Positions 31,274 to 42,454 of a stretch of 64,000 nucleotides of DNA are shown here, in pieces. Each line of letters starts with the position of its first letter. Position 1 is the stretch's first letter. Made by a program: the position numbers and the translations under genes. The stretch spans positions 24,371 through 88,370 of the forward strand of contig SMOI01000038.1 of the NCBI GenBank assembly GCA_008000375.1, written 5' to 3'. Below the pieces are notes generated by a model that saw only the letters and a program-made list of their open reading frames with translations, had not been told where the DNA came from and did not search any database. This stretch comes from Poteriospumella lacustris (taxonomy: Eukaryota; Sar; Chrysophyceae; Chromulinales; Dinobryaceae).

Positions 31274-33813
31274 TTAGGCTGCTTCCTCTGCATGCAACTG
31301 TTCGAGGTATTCCTGCAAGGAACGATTGCCACCACGCAATTGCTCACGTTCGGCAGTACCCTTGGGTGGGATACGTACCATGACTTTCTTCAAGTGCCGA
31401 GCTTGTTTGTCCAAGTTGACATTCTCCAACGGATCTACCCCGTGTCGACGCTTGAACCGCTTGCGCATTTGTTCAATATCCACCACGAGGGGAATAGGCC
31501 AGGTATCGTCTTGCGCACCAAATCGTTTCTCGTGTGTTGCTTTCTTCGTCGCTGTGGTCGATGCTGCCGCATCCGTCGTGGAATCAGCAGTGGTTGATGC
31601 TGCTGTCGCAGTTGATTGAGTGGTTCCATCTTCCGGTTTGGGAGGCGGACGATGGCTCGTCGTCATCCACAAATTCTTCGGGCGTGTTTCACGACGAACA
31701 AACGGATCAGTCACCGAATGGGACAATATACCCTTGGCCGCAGCTTCTTGATCTTCACGACGTTTACGCATACCCGCTTCCATATCGCGTTTGGTATTCA
31801 TTTCACGCATCTTTCGGTTGACATCGGCATGTACCTTGTAAGTCTTCTCGTAGACTTTCTTTTGCCGTTCATTCTCGTAGGTCAACTTCTCAATTTCCTT
31901 CTGGGTGACTTCCATCAAGTCAAAATTACGTTCTTGGGTGGCCTTCACCAACGTCTTTTGTAATTCTGCCAAGGCGGTCGTATAATCCGTCGCAAACACT
32001 TGATTCAAACCCGTACGTTGTGCAATCATCGACTGTACTTCTTCGTTCGAATAGACATAACTACGGGTATAGTCACGTAAACGTTGGTGTTTCACACGAA
32101 TTTCACGCTTCGTCAACGGTTGTATTTGACGTTCGACCAATCCAGTAATGTGTTTGCTCACTTCGTCTTCGGTCAACGTGTGATTCGAGATCTTATCCAA
32201 TCGTTTGCGATCGACGGTGACACCCTGCGAATTGAGTTTCAAGACCACTTTCGTGTCCATGTCCCCTTTGCCGGTGTTGATCTTATAACCACGTTCCGTG
32301 CGACCCACTTCCACAATTTGACAGGCGCGATAGACGGCTTTGCCTCCCGGAGCTTCCATCAAATAACGAACGAAGCATCCTTCAATGTAATCATCGAAAA
32401 AGGGCTCCTGCAACACACGGGCAATGTCTTCACGCCGTAAGAAGATTTGTAGATAATCTGGGTATTCTGCAAGGTCTTTGTCATCATCGGCAGCAGGTAC
32501 TGGGGTTTCTTTGATGTATCCCTTGCCACTGTCCCGTTCGGCGAGACCCTTTTGCAACAAATGACGTTTGTAATCTTCCAAGGTCTGGAATACCACGGCT
32601 TTCGGAGCTTGTTTGTCCTTGCTTTGCAGCTCCGCTTCTTCTTGACGATTGGTACGATACGCACGTTTGATACGACGCAAATCACCATCTTCTTGGTATT
32701 TGTTGTCATCCAGAATGCGACTACCGCGTTTCTTGCCACGACCAGCGTCTTCGTCGTCCTCGTCGTCCTCATCATCCTCATCGTCTTCATCTTCTTCCTC
32801 CTCCTCCTCATCATCCCATGCACTGGATTTTCGAGTTGATTTGCGGGTACCACCTTTGCGAAGCTTCTTTTTCTTGCCACCGTCCGCATCGGAGTCGTCA
32901 GCCTTGGAGGTCGTACGTCCACGTTTGGTGATCTCTTCTTCCTCGTCACTGTCGAAGAGATCATCTTCACTTTCCTCTTCCTCTTCCTCTTCGCCTTCTT
33001 CAGCGTCGTCAGCAGGCTCATCGGCTTCTTTGTCGTCTTCCTCTTCCTCCTCTTCTTCCTCCTCCTCCGATTCAGACTCAACGATTTTTCTTCTACCACC
33101 TTTACTCTTGCTCTTCGCGGGCGCAGCAGCTTTTCCCTTAGGGGTAGTGGCTTTTCCTCGTGTCTTTCGCTTCGGGGCTTCTTCTTCAGAGCTTTCTTCG
33201 TCCTCTTCGTCCTCTTCGTCCTCTTCTTCCTCGTCATCACTCTGAGGAATCAAAGCAGCCTTCGTGCGCTTCACAGCAGACGTCGGTGGCTACGAAAACA
33301 GTTCAAAGAGTTCAGTCAAACAATTTGAAGACCAACCAAATGTCTGTTCATCCAGGTTACCTTCTTTTTTGAAGCAGATGCCGTCTTCGCGCTATCCTTG
33401 CTTTGACTCATCTTCTTCAAACGTTCGTAGTCAGTAGAACGAGCCAAATTGGCGGTTCTTCGGACGATCTCCTCCTCGTATTCAACCTACGAAAGAAACA
33501 TTGAATTTAACTACGGAGGAAATCGACAGCAACAAAGATTGATGTCGTACCTGATTGTGCGATCGCTTGAAACGCAGAAGATTTCTCTTCTCTTTGGCGT
33601 TCAAACCGGCGAGCTCTAAAGGGAGCTCCAATTCATCGTTCACCTCGTCATCGTCCATATCTACAGTCAAACAAAAGAACTGTAATCGCCGCAAGACTAT
33701 TGCACAGTTTGGATACAACCCGTACCATCGACATCGTCGACATCGTCAACATCCATAGCGCTGTTGCGATCATCCTCGTCATCGTCGACGATTTTCTTGG
33801 TCTTCTTCGGCAT
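31274..33813 (-). CDS. RTF1: RTF1, Paf1-complex subunit with Plus3 domain
   Basis: Four exons: 33813-33726, 33660-33551, 33486-33361 and 33289-31274, with GT-AG introns of 65, 64 and 71 nt; 779 residues. The N-terminus starts MPKKTKKIVDDDED and is acidic. A long Glu/Asp/Ser/Lys region (about 115-290) alternates acidic blocks with KRGRTTSK-like basic blocks. The Plus3 domain lies at about 385-490 (LQIFLRREDIARVL, then FVRYLMEAPGGKAVYRACQI, then GYKINTGKGDMDTKVVLKL), binding the phosphorylated SPT5 repeat in relatives. Coiled coils with QKEIEKLTYENERQKKVYEK follow (about 560-640). RTF1 promotes H2B ubiquitination and transcription elongation in the nucleus. Exon joins restore an uninterrupted frame and a family-typical start. 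Confidence 0.9.
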
Positions 33814-34235
33814 CTTTCTCCAATCAATATCAATCACACAGAAGTAGCTGGTTGTCGACTGGGGTTAGATGTGTTGAAAGCCTTCATAAAGTAGACCATC
33901 TGACAAGGAGCAAAATGAAACACACACAGCGAGCGACAAAGCGATTCCTTCGATCTGGGTTCTATCCGCTGTGTAATCTGGAAAACTGGAACCGGAAACT
34001 ATGTACAAAATTGACCACGAAAGTATGTCATATAATCCTAATTTTGTGCCCTGCAGTGTTCCTAGTATGTACTGAGAAATCGGTGTTGTGTTTATCCGTT
34101 CGACCTCCACCTTCGGCACTTCTTTTATCATCTTTTGACCACAGTCAAACAATCAGGTCGAATTCCGGGTCATCTGGTTAGTGGAAAGACACTTTGTCAT
34201 AGATATTCTTCGTTGATAATCAGAATTGTACGGCA
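33814..34235. other. Divergent promoter region
   Basis: Between the RTF1 and exostosin-like starts. No coding potential, RNA or repeat is recognised. Confidence 0.45.
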
Positions 34236-35822
34236 ATGAAAAGTGGAATCCGCCAGCTATTTCTGGAAACCATTCTCCTGGTCTCTCTTTGGCTACTAGG
34301 GTCGAGCTTTACGGAGGCCAATAAGGAAAAGCTTTTTTACATCTATGATTATGGCGAATGGCCTTCAATAGCTACAGCATCGATATACAAGCGAGATCGA
34401 ACAGAGCGACTTGAAAACCAACTACACCATGGTGCGGGCCCATTAGTCGATGAGAACAGCGGCATTTACCACACTGACCAATATCAGCTCTTCTCTATGG
34501 TATATTATCGAGCGTTACGCGACCCTAGACGTACCTTAGATCCTGCCAAGGCAACCTCATTTCTTGTACCGTACGACTTTGCATCGGACGCGGCTTATTA
34601 CAAAAATTGTGCGAAGTCGAAGGGGGTTTGCTTTGACTTTCGTCGATGTCCTTTGGCCCCAAAAGTAGAAGAGCTGCTGAAAAACTCTGTTTGGTATCAA
34701 AGAAATCAAGGGAAGGACCACGTTCTCATCGTTGGAATGAATTACTGCATGGATCACTACATCCTCAAACCTCTGTGCAAGTCTTTGTTGTCGAAAACAT
34801 GCTCAAATTGCACAAAATTTGCCATCGACGATTATTCGTTTATGTATGCTACGGATCATGGCATTGTTAACCGTGGTGACAACTGGCATGCCGCACCATT
34901 TCCGGGTGATTTCCACTGGTCGCCACAGGTCAAGCGGCCGTTTCCCTGGGAGGAAACACGTAGGCCAATATTGGTATCGTACACTGGCTCTGATCGCAGT
35001 TTCTATGGCCCTGCAAGACGACTTCGTCAATCCTTGTATCATTATTGCGGACTTCATGCCGAAGGCGGTGTTTGCCTTCATAAAACGTACGGTCTCAATG
35101 GAACAAGGTTCAGTTATTTCGTGGAGGGATACAACCCGTTATCTGTGTCGCAAAGTAGCGTATTTTGCTTCCAACCGATTGGAGATTTGATGACCAGAAA
35201 AGGATTATTTGATGGGTTGCTACAAGGTTGTATTCCAGTCGTTTTTGATGCATTGACTGCGGAAATTATGTACACGTGGCACTGGGAAGAGGCATTCTGG
35301 AAAGATGTCATAGTAACTCTGCCTTATCATCCGGTTGCTTTTCGATACATGGATCCCGTGAAGTATTTGCAAGATCTCATGACAAATAATGCCTCCCTCA
35401 TCCAAAGAAAACAAGAGCTCATTCGGTCTCGTATCTTCCAGCTTCAATACAGCTTGAATAATCGTGAGGACGTATATCAATACAACTCCAACCTGACCTA
35501 CATAACGGTTCTTCCCAATAATTCGATTCCTCATCCTCATTCACAAGGAGATGAAGTGATCTATGACGTCCGACTACCCAAGGGAGAAGGTATTACCATG
35601 GAGAAAGTATCTCATGAGTCGTCATGGCCCACAGATGAACATGGCAAGCCGATGAAGGATGCCTATGACATCATCATGGACTATATATTGGGATGGCATT
35701 CAAAGGAATTGATTGATTTCCGAAATGCGACAGTGACCGAATGCTGGGATGGCTGGTTGGATACCAAAGCAAACAAATGTATGCCGGGCCAGGACCCGAA
35801 TAGCAAGTCGAAGGGAAAGTAA
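34236..35822 (+). CDS. Exostosin-like glycosyltransferase (GT47)
   Basis: A single exon of 528 residues. Residues 7-25 (QLFLETILLVSLWLLGSSF) form a signal peptide or type II anchor, directing it to the ER/Golgi lumen. The N-terminal half holds the exostosin pattern LFYIYDYGEWP, then FLVPYDFASDAAYY and a cysteine pair (CAKSKGVCFDFRRC). The donor-binding half has PILVSYTGSDRSFYGPARRLR, then SVFCFQPIGDLMTRKGLFDG and GCIPVVF at about 307-338, the GT47 hallmark. Possible N-glycosylation sites (NGTR, NASL, NLT, NNS) fit a lumenal enzyme. GT47 enzymes make polysaccharides such as xyloglucan, arabinan or heparan chains; the acceptor cannot be told here. The tail after about 420 is unlike the core and of unknown role. 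Confidence 0.87.
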   Translation: MKSGIRQLFLETILLVSLWLLGSSFTEANKEKLFYIYDYGEWPSIATASIYKRDRTERLENQLHHGAGPLVDENSGIYHTDQYQLFSMVYYRALRDPRRTLDPAKATSFLVPYDFASDAAYYKNCAKSKGVCFDFRRCPLAPKVEELLKNSVWYQRNQGKDHVLIVGMNYCMDHYILKPLCKSLLSKTCSNCTKFAIDDYSFMYATDHGIVNRGDNWHAAPFPGDFHWSPQVKRPFPWEETRRPILVSYTGSDRSFYGPARRLRQSLYHYCGLHAEGGVCLHKTYGLNGTRFSYFVEGYNPLSVSQSSVFCFQPIGDLMTRKGLFDGLLQGCIPVVFDALTAEIMYTWHWEEAFWKDVIVTLPYHPVAFRYMDPVKYLQDLMTNNASLIQRKQELIRSRIFQLQYSLNNREDVYQYNSNLTYITVLPNNSIPHPHSQGDEVIYDVRLPKGEGITMEKVSHESSWPTDEHGKPMKDAYDIIMDYILGWHSKELIDFRNATVTECWDGWLDTKANKCMPGQDPNSKSKGK

Positions 35823-36028
35823 AGTGTTCGCTTTAACTATTCGCCAAATTGATCCCCAAATTATATCAACCGATAATCCCCCTTCATCTGGGGCGGTTAA
35901 ATTATTTTTAAAGTCCGTCACAGAGAATAGGCATGATTTAATGGAGACTATGCAGTTTAACGATGTAGGTACAGACTATAGAAACAGGAAAAAGACTAAT
36001 CTCCACTACGCTGAAGACGAGCACCAAT

Positions 36029-37242
36029 TTACAAGTCCTCTGCATCCGTAGTTGCATCAAGCAATCTTTGAACAACATTAGCAAAGGGCTTGGCCGCTGG
36101 AGAAAGAGGATAGGACTCCAAAAAGGACCGCCCTTCTTCACAAGCACGCATCATATTTGGATCCATGGGCAAACGACCTAAGTAAGGAACGTTGAATCTG
36201 TTGGCCATCGATTCGGGGGTGTTGTTATTTGCAGCAGATGATTCGGGAAGGCGGAATAAATCAGACTCCAAATACGTTTGCAGCAATTCTGGGCAGCGCT
36301 CCGTGATTCTACAGAACATCAAGAGTCGACACCCGGTTACAATCGAACATGAGTGGACAGCAGGAAAGAAGCGATAGAAACTTACAACTGAAGGGTTTTC
36401 TCTGTGATATCCGATCCGTCCGCATCAACGAATCTGATTCCACTATGAGCTTGGCCGATAGATGATAAGGGGATCTTGATATCGGCCATGTTTTCAACTA
36501 CTCCCAGCACAGGAATTCCAGTCTTTCGGCAGAAATTCAGCTCCTTTCGCACATCAGCCATTGACACTTCTTGTGGTGTTGTGACAACAATTGCACCGTC
36601 GATATGAGAAGCTTTGAGGTATTGAACAATGGAGATATGCTCGTCAGATGTTCCTGGTGGAGTGTCGACAATCAGATAGTCCAACTCGTTCCAATTGACA
36701 TCAGTCAAAAATTGTTTGATTAAACCATTTTTGCGGGGCCCTCTCCAAATAATGGCGTCATCTTGAGCTGGAAGCATGAATCCAATCGACATTACGCCCA
36801 AATTGTCTTCCACATAAACTGGTGACCAACCAGAGGCACTTTGATGAACCTCATGGCCAACCAGTCCCAACATTCGAGGAATTGAGGGGCCGCAAATATC
36901 AACATCAAGGAGACCCACTTGCTTTCCCTTCTGTGCAAGCGCAAAAGCAAGCTGTGCTGAAAATGTACTCTTTCCGACTCCACCCTTGCCTGACAAGACA
37001 AGAATGATGTGCTTTACCAAGCTCATTCGGTCTTTGACCGCCTCCAACGCCGGATCAACTTTTGCTTCGCCAGACGCACAAGAGCTTTGATTCGGACAAC
37101 CCGCACAGGATGATGCTTTGCCTGCCATTTCGGATTGCGGACCAACGCAAGTGCTGTTTACCTCTTTCGCCTGCTCATTTTGGGCTTGAGCTGAAGGCGT
37201 AATGGGCTGTGAGACTGGGAGCTGTGGCGTTTCAGAGCTCAT
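36029..37242 (-). CDS. NBP35: NBP35-type cytosolic Fe-S cluster scaffold P-loop NTPase
   Basis: Two exons, 37242-36386 and 36308-36029, joined over a 77-nt GT-AG intron; 378 residues. I chose the ATG at 37242 (MSSETPQL) over 37269 because it gives a more typical leader. The N-terminal ferredoxin-like motif C32-x13-C46-x2-C49-x5-C55 is intact, which separates NBP35 from CFD1 and bacterial Mrp. The deviant Walker [10 protein letters not shown] lies at 85-93, [14 protein letters not shown] and [11 protein letters not shown] follow. The second cysteine motif (CPxC) is absent: after VVENMADI the sequence reads KIPLSSIGQ, and a segment with TERCPELLQ replaces it, then [12 protein letters not shown] resumes. 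This resembles the land-plant form. It assembles Fe-S clusters for cytosolic and nuclear proteins. Confidence 0.9.
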
Positions 37243-37465
37243 TGTGAAATTACTAGTCAAGGAAATCAAAATATATCACCGGACAAACTTGTGACTGATG
37301 ATTGGATGATATAATGGATGATAAGTGAGAGACAACGGTCCCAAATCTCGAATCATTGAAGTGAAGGAGAACAAATGGAATCGGAACAGTGTTCTGTTGG
37401 AAGATGGAAGATGGAGTACAGACACACGCAGCAATCAGCAACCTCATGAGGATGCCCCACATCAC

Positions 37466-37478
37466 AAAAAATGAAAAA
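37466..37478 (-). terminator. Pol III T-run terminator after tRNA-Cys
   Basis: On the coding strand, a run of five T (37478-37474) begins 6 nt past the mature 3' end, followed by a second run of six T ending at 37466. Confidence 0.8.
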
Positions 37479-37483
37479 GATTA

Positions 37484-37554
37484 GCGCCCATGCGGATTCG
37501 AACCACAGACCTAGTGAGCTGCAATCACTTGCTCTACCACTGAGCTATGGGCGC
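37484..37554 (-). tRNA. tRNA-Cys (anticodon GCA)
   Basis: A 71-nt cloverleaf with no intron. The acceptor stem GCGCCCA/TGGGCGC is perfect; D stem GCTC/GAGC; anticodon stem AGTGA/TCACT closing loop TTGCAGC (anticodon GCA); T stem TGTGG/CCGCA with loop TTCGAAT. The next base on the coding strand is T, the discriminator expected of tRNA-Cys. B box GGTTCGAATCC and A box match Pol III promoter rules. It lies between the NBP35 start and the carboxypeptidase gene. Confidence 0.97.
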
Positions 37555-37797
37555 ATGTCACTCGGCGTAAGTAAACCTAATAGAATCACCTTGGACAGGA
37601 GTCGGTTGGGATCAGTCGTGTGATTGGTCACCTCGGTGCCATAGTAAGTGTTTGCAAGCAAAAAAGTGGCTGTTAATCTCAAGCTACCACATTCGAATTC
37701 ATTTGATTGTGCTATTGATTGATCACGGGTTATTTCATCAGTTTCCATGTGTCTAGAGTTTTTGCAGATGCATTTACTCTGTTAATTCGCACGTGCC

Positions 37798-40700
37798 ATG
37801 ATAGCTGCTCTGATTGTTGCGGCTTTGTTTCACTCCCTGCTCGTGAATCACGTAAATGGGAGGGCTTTCAAAGATCTTTTGTATGAAGATATTGAACATC
37901 AATCGAAAGATTTACGAAGCCCCTTTGCCCATGTCAAATCGGCTCACGAGCTGTATGGTTTGTCAGCAGCGAAAGCTAAGGTAAGGAACTTCAGCAAGTG
38001 TTCATTCTCCCCCCCCCCAAATAACGATTCCTTGTGCTCATTTGAAAGGATGGATTTGAATGTTCTCCATCAATTATACGTGTAAGTCGATTATCTGACT
38101 TGCAACAGGACAAAAGAAGACCACAGATTTTGATTAGTGGAGAGATCCACGGTGACGAGCGAGTGGTAAGCACTTGGCATATCTAATCGGTGCCACGTAG
38201 ATCGTTGATCATGGTTGTCATGTTATTGTGCTTAGGGCCCGCCCAGTACACTTCATACATCACAGCTCCTTATTTGGAGTGCTCTTTGCGAAGTTGAAGG
38301 TGACACAAGTTATTGTAACAAGCTCCAAGATTGGTTTCAAGTCAGCCCTGCTCAGCGACGATGGTTGGCATTTCTCGCCACAAGTCGAGATTCAATACTT
38401 ATCCCCGCAGCAAATTGTTTGGGTCACAAGTTTCGAAGGAGAGATGACAACTTCATCGATCCAAATCGTGATTTCCCTTACAGTCGGAAAAATAATGCAT
38501 GCTTACTGTCGACAACTGCCAAAATATTCGACCGCATTATGAAAGACAACATTATTCAAGTTGTTGTCACCTTTCATGCCGGCATGGCAGCACTGGGCTA
38601 CGAATGGGGTTCGAAGAATCACCCGTCGCCAACTGATGCGAGTCCTGACGACAATGCCAACAAGCAGTTGGCTGCTCTCTATTCTCAATACGGGAGCCAC
38701 GCGGGTGACGGGAGAGCTAGTTATCGAGGTATCAAAGTGCCATCATGATGATCTTGACGTTCAACGATCCATTGATTGACTTTTTTCTTTTTCTTTCACA
38801 GTGAACCGTATCAACAGTATCGTTTATGCAGTCGATGGAGGAATGGAGGACTGGATGTACGCAGCGGGGTGGGACAAGAGTTTATTGCGCCAAGACTGCC
38901 TTGGCAAGAAAGCAACTGGTGGGCCATCCTATTCTCGCTTTTTACAAAGTGCTACCAATGCGACCAGCTTCTTGCGAACCCGACAATTGACAGAAAAGGC
39001 AACTCGTCAACAGGACAGCTCAGCCGCGATGCCGTTAGATGGAAATCGCGCTTTGGTGTTCTTGGTGGAAACTTCTGATGCAAAGACACCGGCTGAATCG
39101 TCACTCGGTGGTGGCCAAGAGGTAAATCGATTCATTCTGTTCCTCACGGATTCCTTTTTACGAGAAGTCATGCTTATCATCATGAACGCTCCTTGTTGTG
39201 CAGGTTTTGCTTCCTGATGGCAAAGAAAATGGACACGTTCCGCGAAATGTGCGGTTGAGTTTGATGGCAATTGATCTGCTCGAGCCGTATGTTTGTTTTT
39301 CTCAGGCTACCATGAACTCTTCGCCTCCTGTCTTTGACGCCAATCGAACCCATCACACCAATGTGCCATCTGTTTCATCGTTCCTTCATTTGAAATGGTA
39401 TGTCGGTGGTGCTCATCAAGTTGACAAGACTTTCCTCACGCTATCACGGGCTCCTGTGACAACATCAATTATTGGTAAAGCCTGGTCTCAGTTGTTGGAT
39501 ATATTGCCCACCGATACGGCGTTAGATGAATTATTGGCACAACGAGTCAGCAACCACAGTCATGCCAGCGTGGGCAGTAGCAAACATCGTAATGCTGCTC
39601 GCCTGATCTCTCCAGTCATGACTGGGCCGTCTCGTTGGTATGATGCACGCAATTCTTCACAATCAGGGAAAGGCGCAATTGAATCCAACCAGTTGGATCC
39701 TCTTCATCCAAAGCACGAGTTCGTTCTAACATTGAACCTGTCTCGAGTGTTTTCGCATCGTAAACGGAAGCTGTCCGATCCTCTATCTGGATTGGGGAGT
39801 TTGGATTCCTCGGCGTCTTCCTCATCTGCAGCATCCTTCATTTGGCCTGGATCTTCTCGCGATGAAGAACCACTGCCATCTGAAGAGAAGAGTAGTGGAC
39901 ACTCTGACTCGCGAGAGTCCCTCAAGGTGAAAGGAACAGGAGCAGCAGCTTCCACGATGGCATCTGCCGTTTCTGGTGTGCATGATCGCTTGCGATCACG
40001 TCGCCTTCGTCAGTACAACGATGTCGATAAACAGTCCATCATCATCAGTGAGAGGGAATTATCGATTTCTCTTTCATCGTCGTCAGCAACACCATCAGTG
40101 CGCGGTAAATATTGGGTAGTTGCCTGGGCAGTTGTTGATCAAGACTTCGGCCACGTTGGACAGGGTTTCCCAAGTGAAAGTGGGCCAATGTCGTATTATT
40201 CAAATATTCGTACTCATTCTGATACGAAGTGTGTTCCCACTGGACCAGAACAGCGCACATGTCGAGGGCGTCGGTATTGGCCGTCTGAATTGATTGAATT
40301 GGATGTTTCTGATGATGGAACAGTGACGCATATGAGCCCTGTACTGCATTGTGCGGCATGGACACGTCCAATCGAAGGAAATGGACAGGGGCATCATACT
40401 ACTGCCCACGGTGAAGATCTTGTCACCAACACCGATACCACTGAACATGCACCCCAACCAGCGATTCCAAGTTTACAACCGGATATTGAGAGTTCCTATT
40501 TGTTTGAGCGATCGTACATGATGACAATCATTGCCTTCGCAATCGTGGGTTTGCTTCTTTGGCATGGCGCATCTTGCTGGCGTCGCCATCGTATTTATGC
40601 ATCTGTGATGGGTAACAAGTATCTGCAGCTACCGACAGGGTTTCGGTCATCACCTCCGTCTCCTGGGACACTTTCCAACTCTTCATCGGCATCATCCTTT

Positions 40701-40799
40701 TCGTCCGCTGCATCATCTGCCCCATCGTCTCCGAAGCCGCCTTCATCGGCTATTTCACCTGTACTGTCGACCGCAACTCTTCAAGCACCTTACGCCTGA
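37798..40799 (+). CDS. M14-family zinc carboxypeptidase-like protein, membrane anchored
   Basis: Five exons: 37798-37980, 38109-38165 (57 nt), 38236-38728, 38802-39121 and 39204-40799; GT-AG introns of 70-128 nt; 882 residues. A signal peptide (residues 1-21) is followed by the peptidase domain: zinc ligands H75 and E78 in EIHGDERVG, N157/R158 in DPNRDFPY, zinc ligand H194 in VVTFHAG, and the likely catalytic base E334 in LVFLVETSDAK. All the key M14 residues are therefore present. After about 360 comes a long Ser-rich region of unknown fold, then a membrane helix near 770-795 (MMTIIAFAIVGLLLWHG) and a Ser/Pro cytosolic tail. Predicted type I surface or vesicular enzyme removing C-terminal residues from peptides. 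The specificity pocket is not resolvable by eye. Confidence 0.87.
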
Positions 40800-41310
40800 G
40801 GACAAGACCTTTCCCTTTCTTTTATTTTATTTATAGGATTGACGGTAGGTCCTTCTTATCTATTCGCTATCGGCTTTGCTGAGAAGCTGAATATGTTTCC
40901 CCAGTTCTTTTAAGGATACTTTTGTTACTATAAACACAATCATCATCATCCGTGTAAATTAATTTGGCGTAAAATAAGATCGTACACGAAGTGTCGCAGG
41001 TGTTAACTTTAACCCAGTGTCTTGCGATGCACCGAAGTGCCACATGGCGACAAATGTGTCCCTTACCCGACATCTGACAAGTGACGACTTTTCCGGCCTT
41101 CCGGCCATGGGTCCAATACCAAAAAACCCACCGCTCGCCTGCGAGACACACTGATTTGTTCCCACACACTCGATCGCTTGGTGGTGTGTGGGCGGCGAAA
41201 ACCAAGTCTCTTCAGCATGTCCTTTTTCGCTATTTGCTACTCAAGGCTAGCAAGTCGTTGGTTTTCTTGCGGAACACAAATCAGGATCATACAAATCGAA
41301 TAGTATCAAA
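40800..41310. other. Intergenic, left end of the eL33 inverted repeat begins here
   Basis: The 3' flank of the carboxypeptidase gene and about 260 bp of eL33 upstream DNA. From 41048 on, it is part of the repeat arm; before that it is unique. No separate gene is seen. Confidence 0.5.
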
Positions 41311-41994
41311 ATGGTGAAGACTCAAACCGCTTCCAAGGTAAGTGGCCAGAAATGTGCGAGAAGTTTCAGTCGATCAGCAATTAATTCGTCATTCCATGCT
41401 TTGTGTTCTTGTCAATCAATTGAATTATTTTAGCCAAGACTTTACGTCAAGGGTACCTTCCTTGGTTTCAAGAGGTATGCACACTTGCACAATTGATTTC
41501 GAAATTTTCTGGTCTGGTTGCTCACCATGAACTGCAATGTTTTGCTTCCACATTTACAGAGGACGAAGAAACACCTACCATCACACCTCTCTTGTGAAGG
41601 TTGACGGTGTCAACGACGTCGAGGGCGGCAACTTCTACATCGGAAAGAAGATTGCTTACATCTACAAGGCTCCTACCGCCGTCAAGGGAAGCAAGTTCAG
41701 ATATGTTTGGGGTAAGGTCACCAGAACCCACGGTGCCAACGGTGTTCTCCGCGCCAAGTTCGCCACCAACCTCAACGTAAGTTCAGTGATTTGTTTGCTG
41801 TTTTTTTCTTTGAAGAGTTCAGAATATAACGCTGTGTCTTTGCTTGTCTTGTCTTCTCTACAGCCTGAGTGGATCGGCAACAGCGTCAGAGTCATGTTGT
41901 ACCCCAGCAGAATCTAAATCATCAGCACGAGCATTCATTTGTAAAAATATCCTGATGTAATTGCTGGAGATCATCACCAACTCTACCCTTTGTT
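41048..41994 (+). repeat. Inverted repeat 1, left arm (947 bp, contains eL33 gene)
   Basis: Reverse-complement partner of 42455-43401; paired coordinates sum to 84,449 throughout. I find a single difference, G41056 against T43393 (C would be expected). Introns and flanks match as well as exons. The arm holds about 263 bp upstream of the ATG, the whole gene, and 77 bp after the stop. Confidence 0.95.
41311..41917 (+). CDS. RPL35A: Ribosomal protein eL33 (L35Ae), copy 1
   Basis: Four exons: 41311-41337, 41434-41474, 41560-41776 and 41864-41917; GT-AG introns of 96, 85 and 87 nt; 112 residues, normal for the family. It starts MVKTQTASK, followed by RLYVKGTFLGFKRG and NTYHHTSLVKVDGV, then IGKKIAYIYKA and WGKVTRTHGANGVLRAKF, and ends VRVMLYPSRI, the conserved eL33 tail. 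It is a component of the large cytosolic ribosomal subunit. A short first exon ending after nine codons is common in ribosomal protein genes. Copy 2 lies convergent at 42532-43138 with identical coding sequence, and I see no damage in either. Confidence 0.96.
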
Positions 41995-42454
41995 AAGTGT
42001 TCTTCTTGTTTGAGTCTAGCTTTCCAGTTCTTTTGAAGTTCTTCAACTTGTGAGATTGGTCAATGGTTTTTTAATCGGCAGCCTTGGTCACTTTTGAAAT
42101 AACGAAAGCCGCGAAACAGAATTAAGTTGCTGTTCGATGACTACGGAAGTCTTGCTGTCCTCTCTCTGGTATGCCGACGTCACCTGAAGCAGATTAGTCC
42201 CGTCGGATTCTCTGTCCGAGGTTCACGACTTCACGACGCAGTTGATTGCGACGAAGACAAAGAATTCAACTTTCTTGATAGAATACTCGCCCAACTTACT
42301 CTGCCACCCGACCGTAGTGCTGTCCTGAGTTGTGATGATTTGGTGGAATGTAAAGCTGATCGAACTACTTTTTATCGCGACCTATCTCCTGTGTTGATGA
42401 TTTCACAAAGGCGTTCGAAAGTCTCTCAATAAGAACGAAAAACACTAAAAACCA
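41995..42454. other. Unique 460-bp spacer of inverted repeat 1
   Basis: Single-copy DNA between the two arms. A plus-strand frame of about 100 codons (42127-42432) lacks an ATG start and matches no family; it might be a fragment of a gene displaced by the duplication. Confidence 0.6.

Noticed and set aside
42127-42432. 101-codon frame in the spacer of inverted repeat 1
   Set aside because: Begins at TTG, not ATG, and shows no recognised family; may be a gene fragment but is not supported as a gene.
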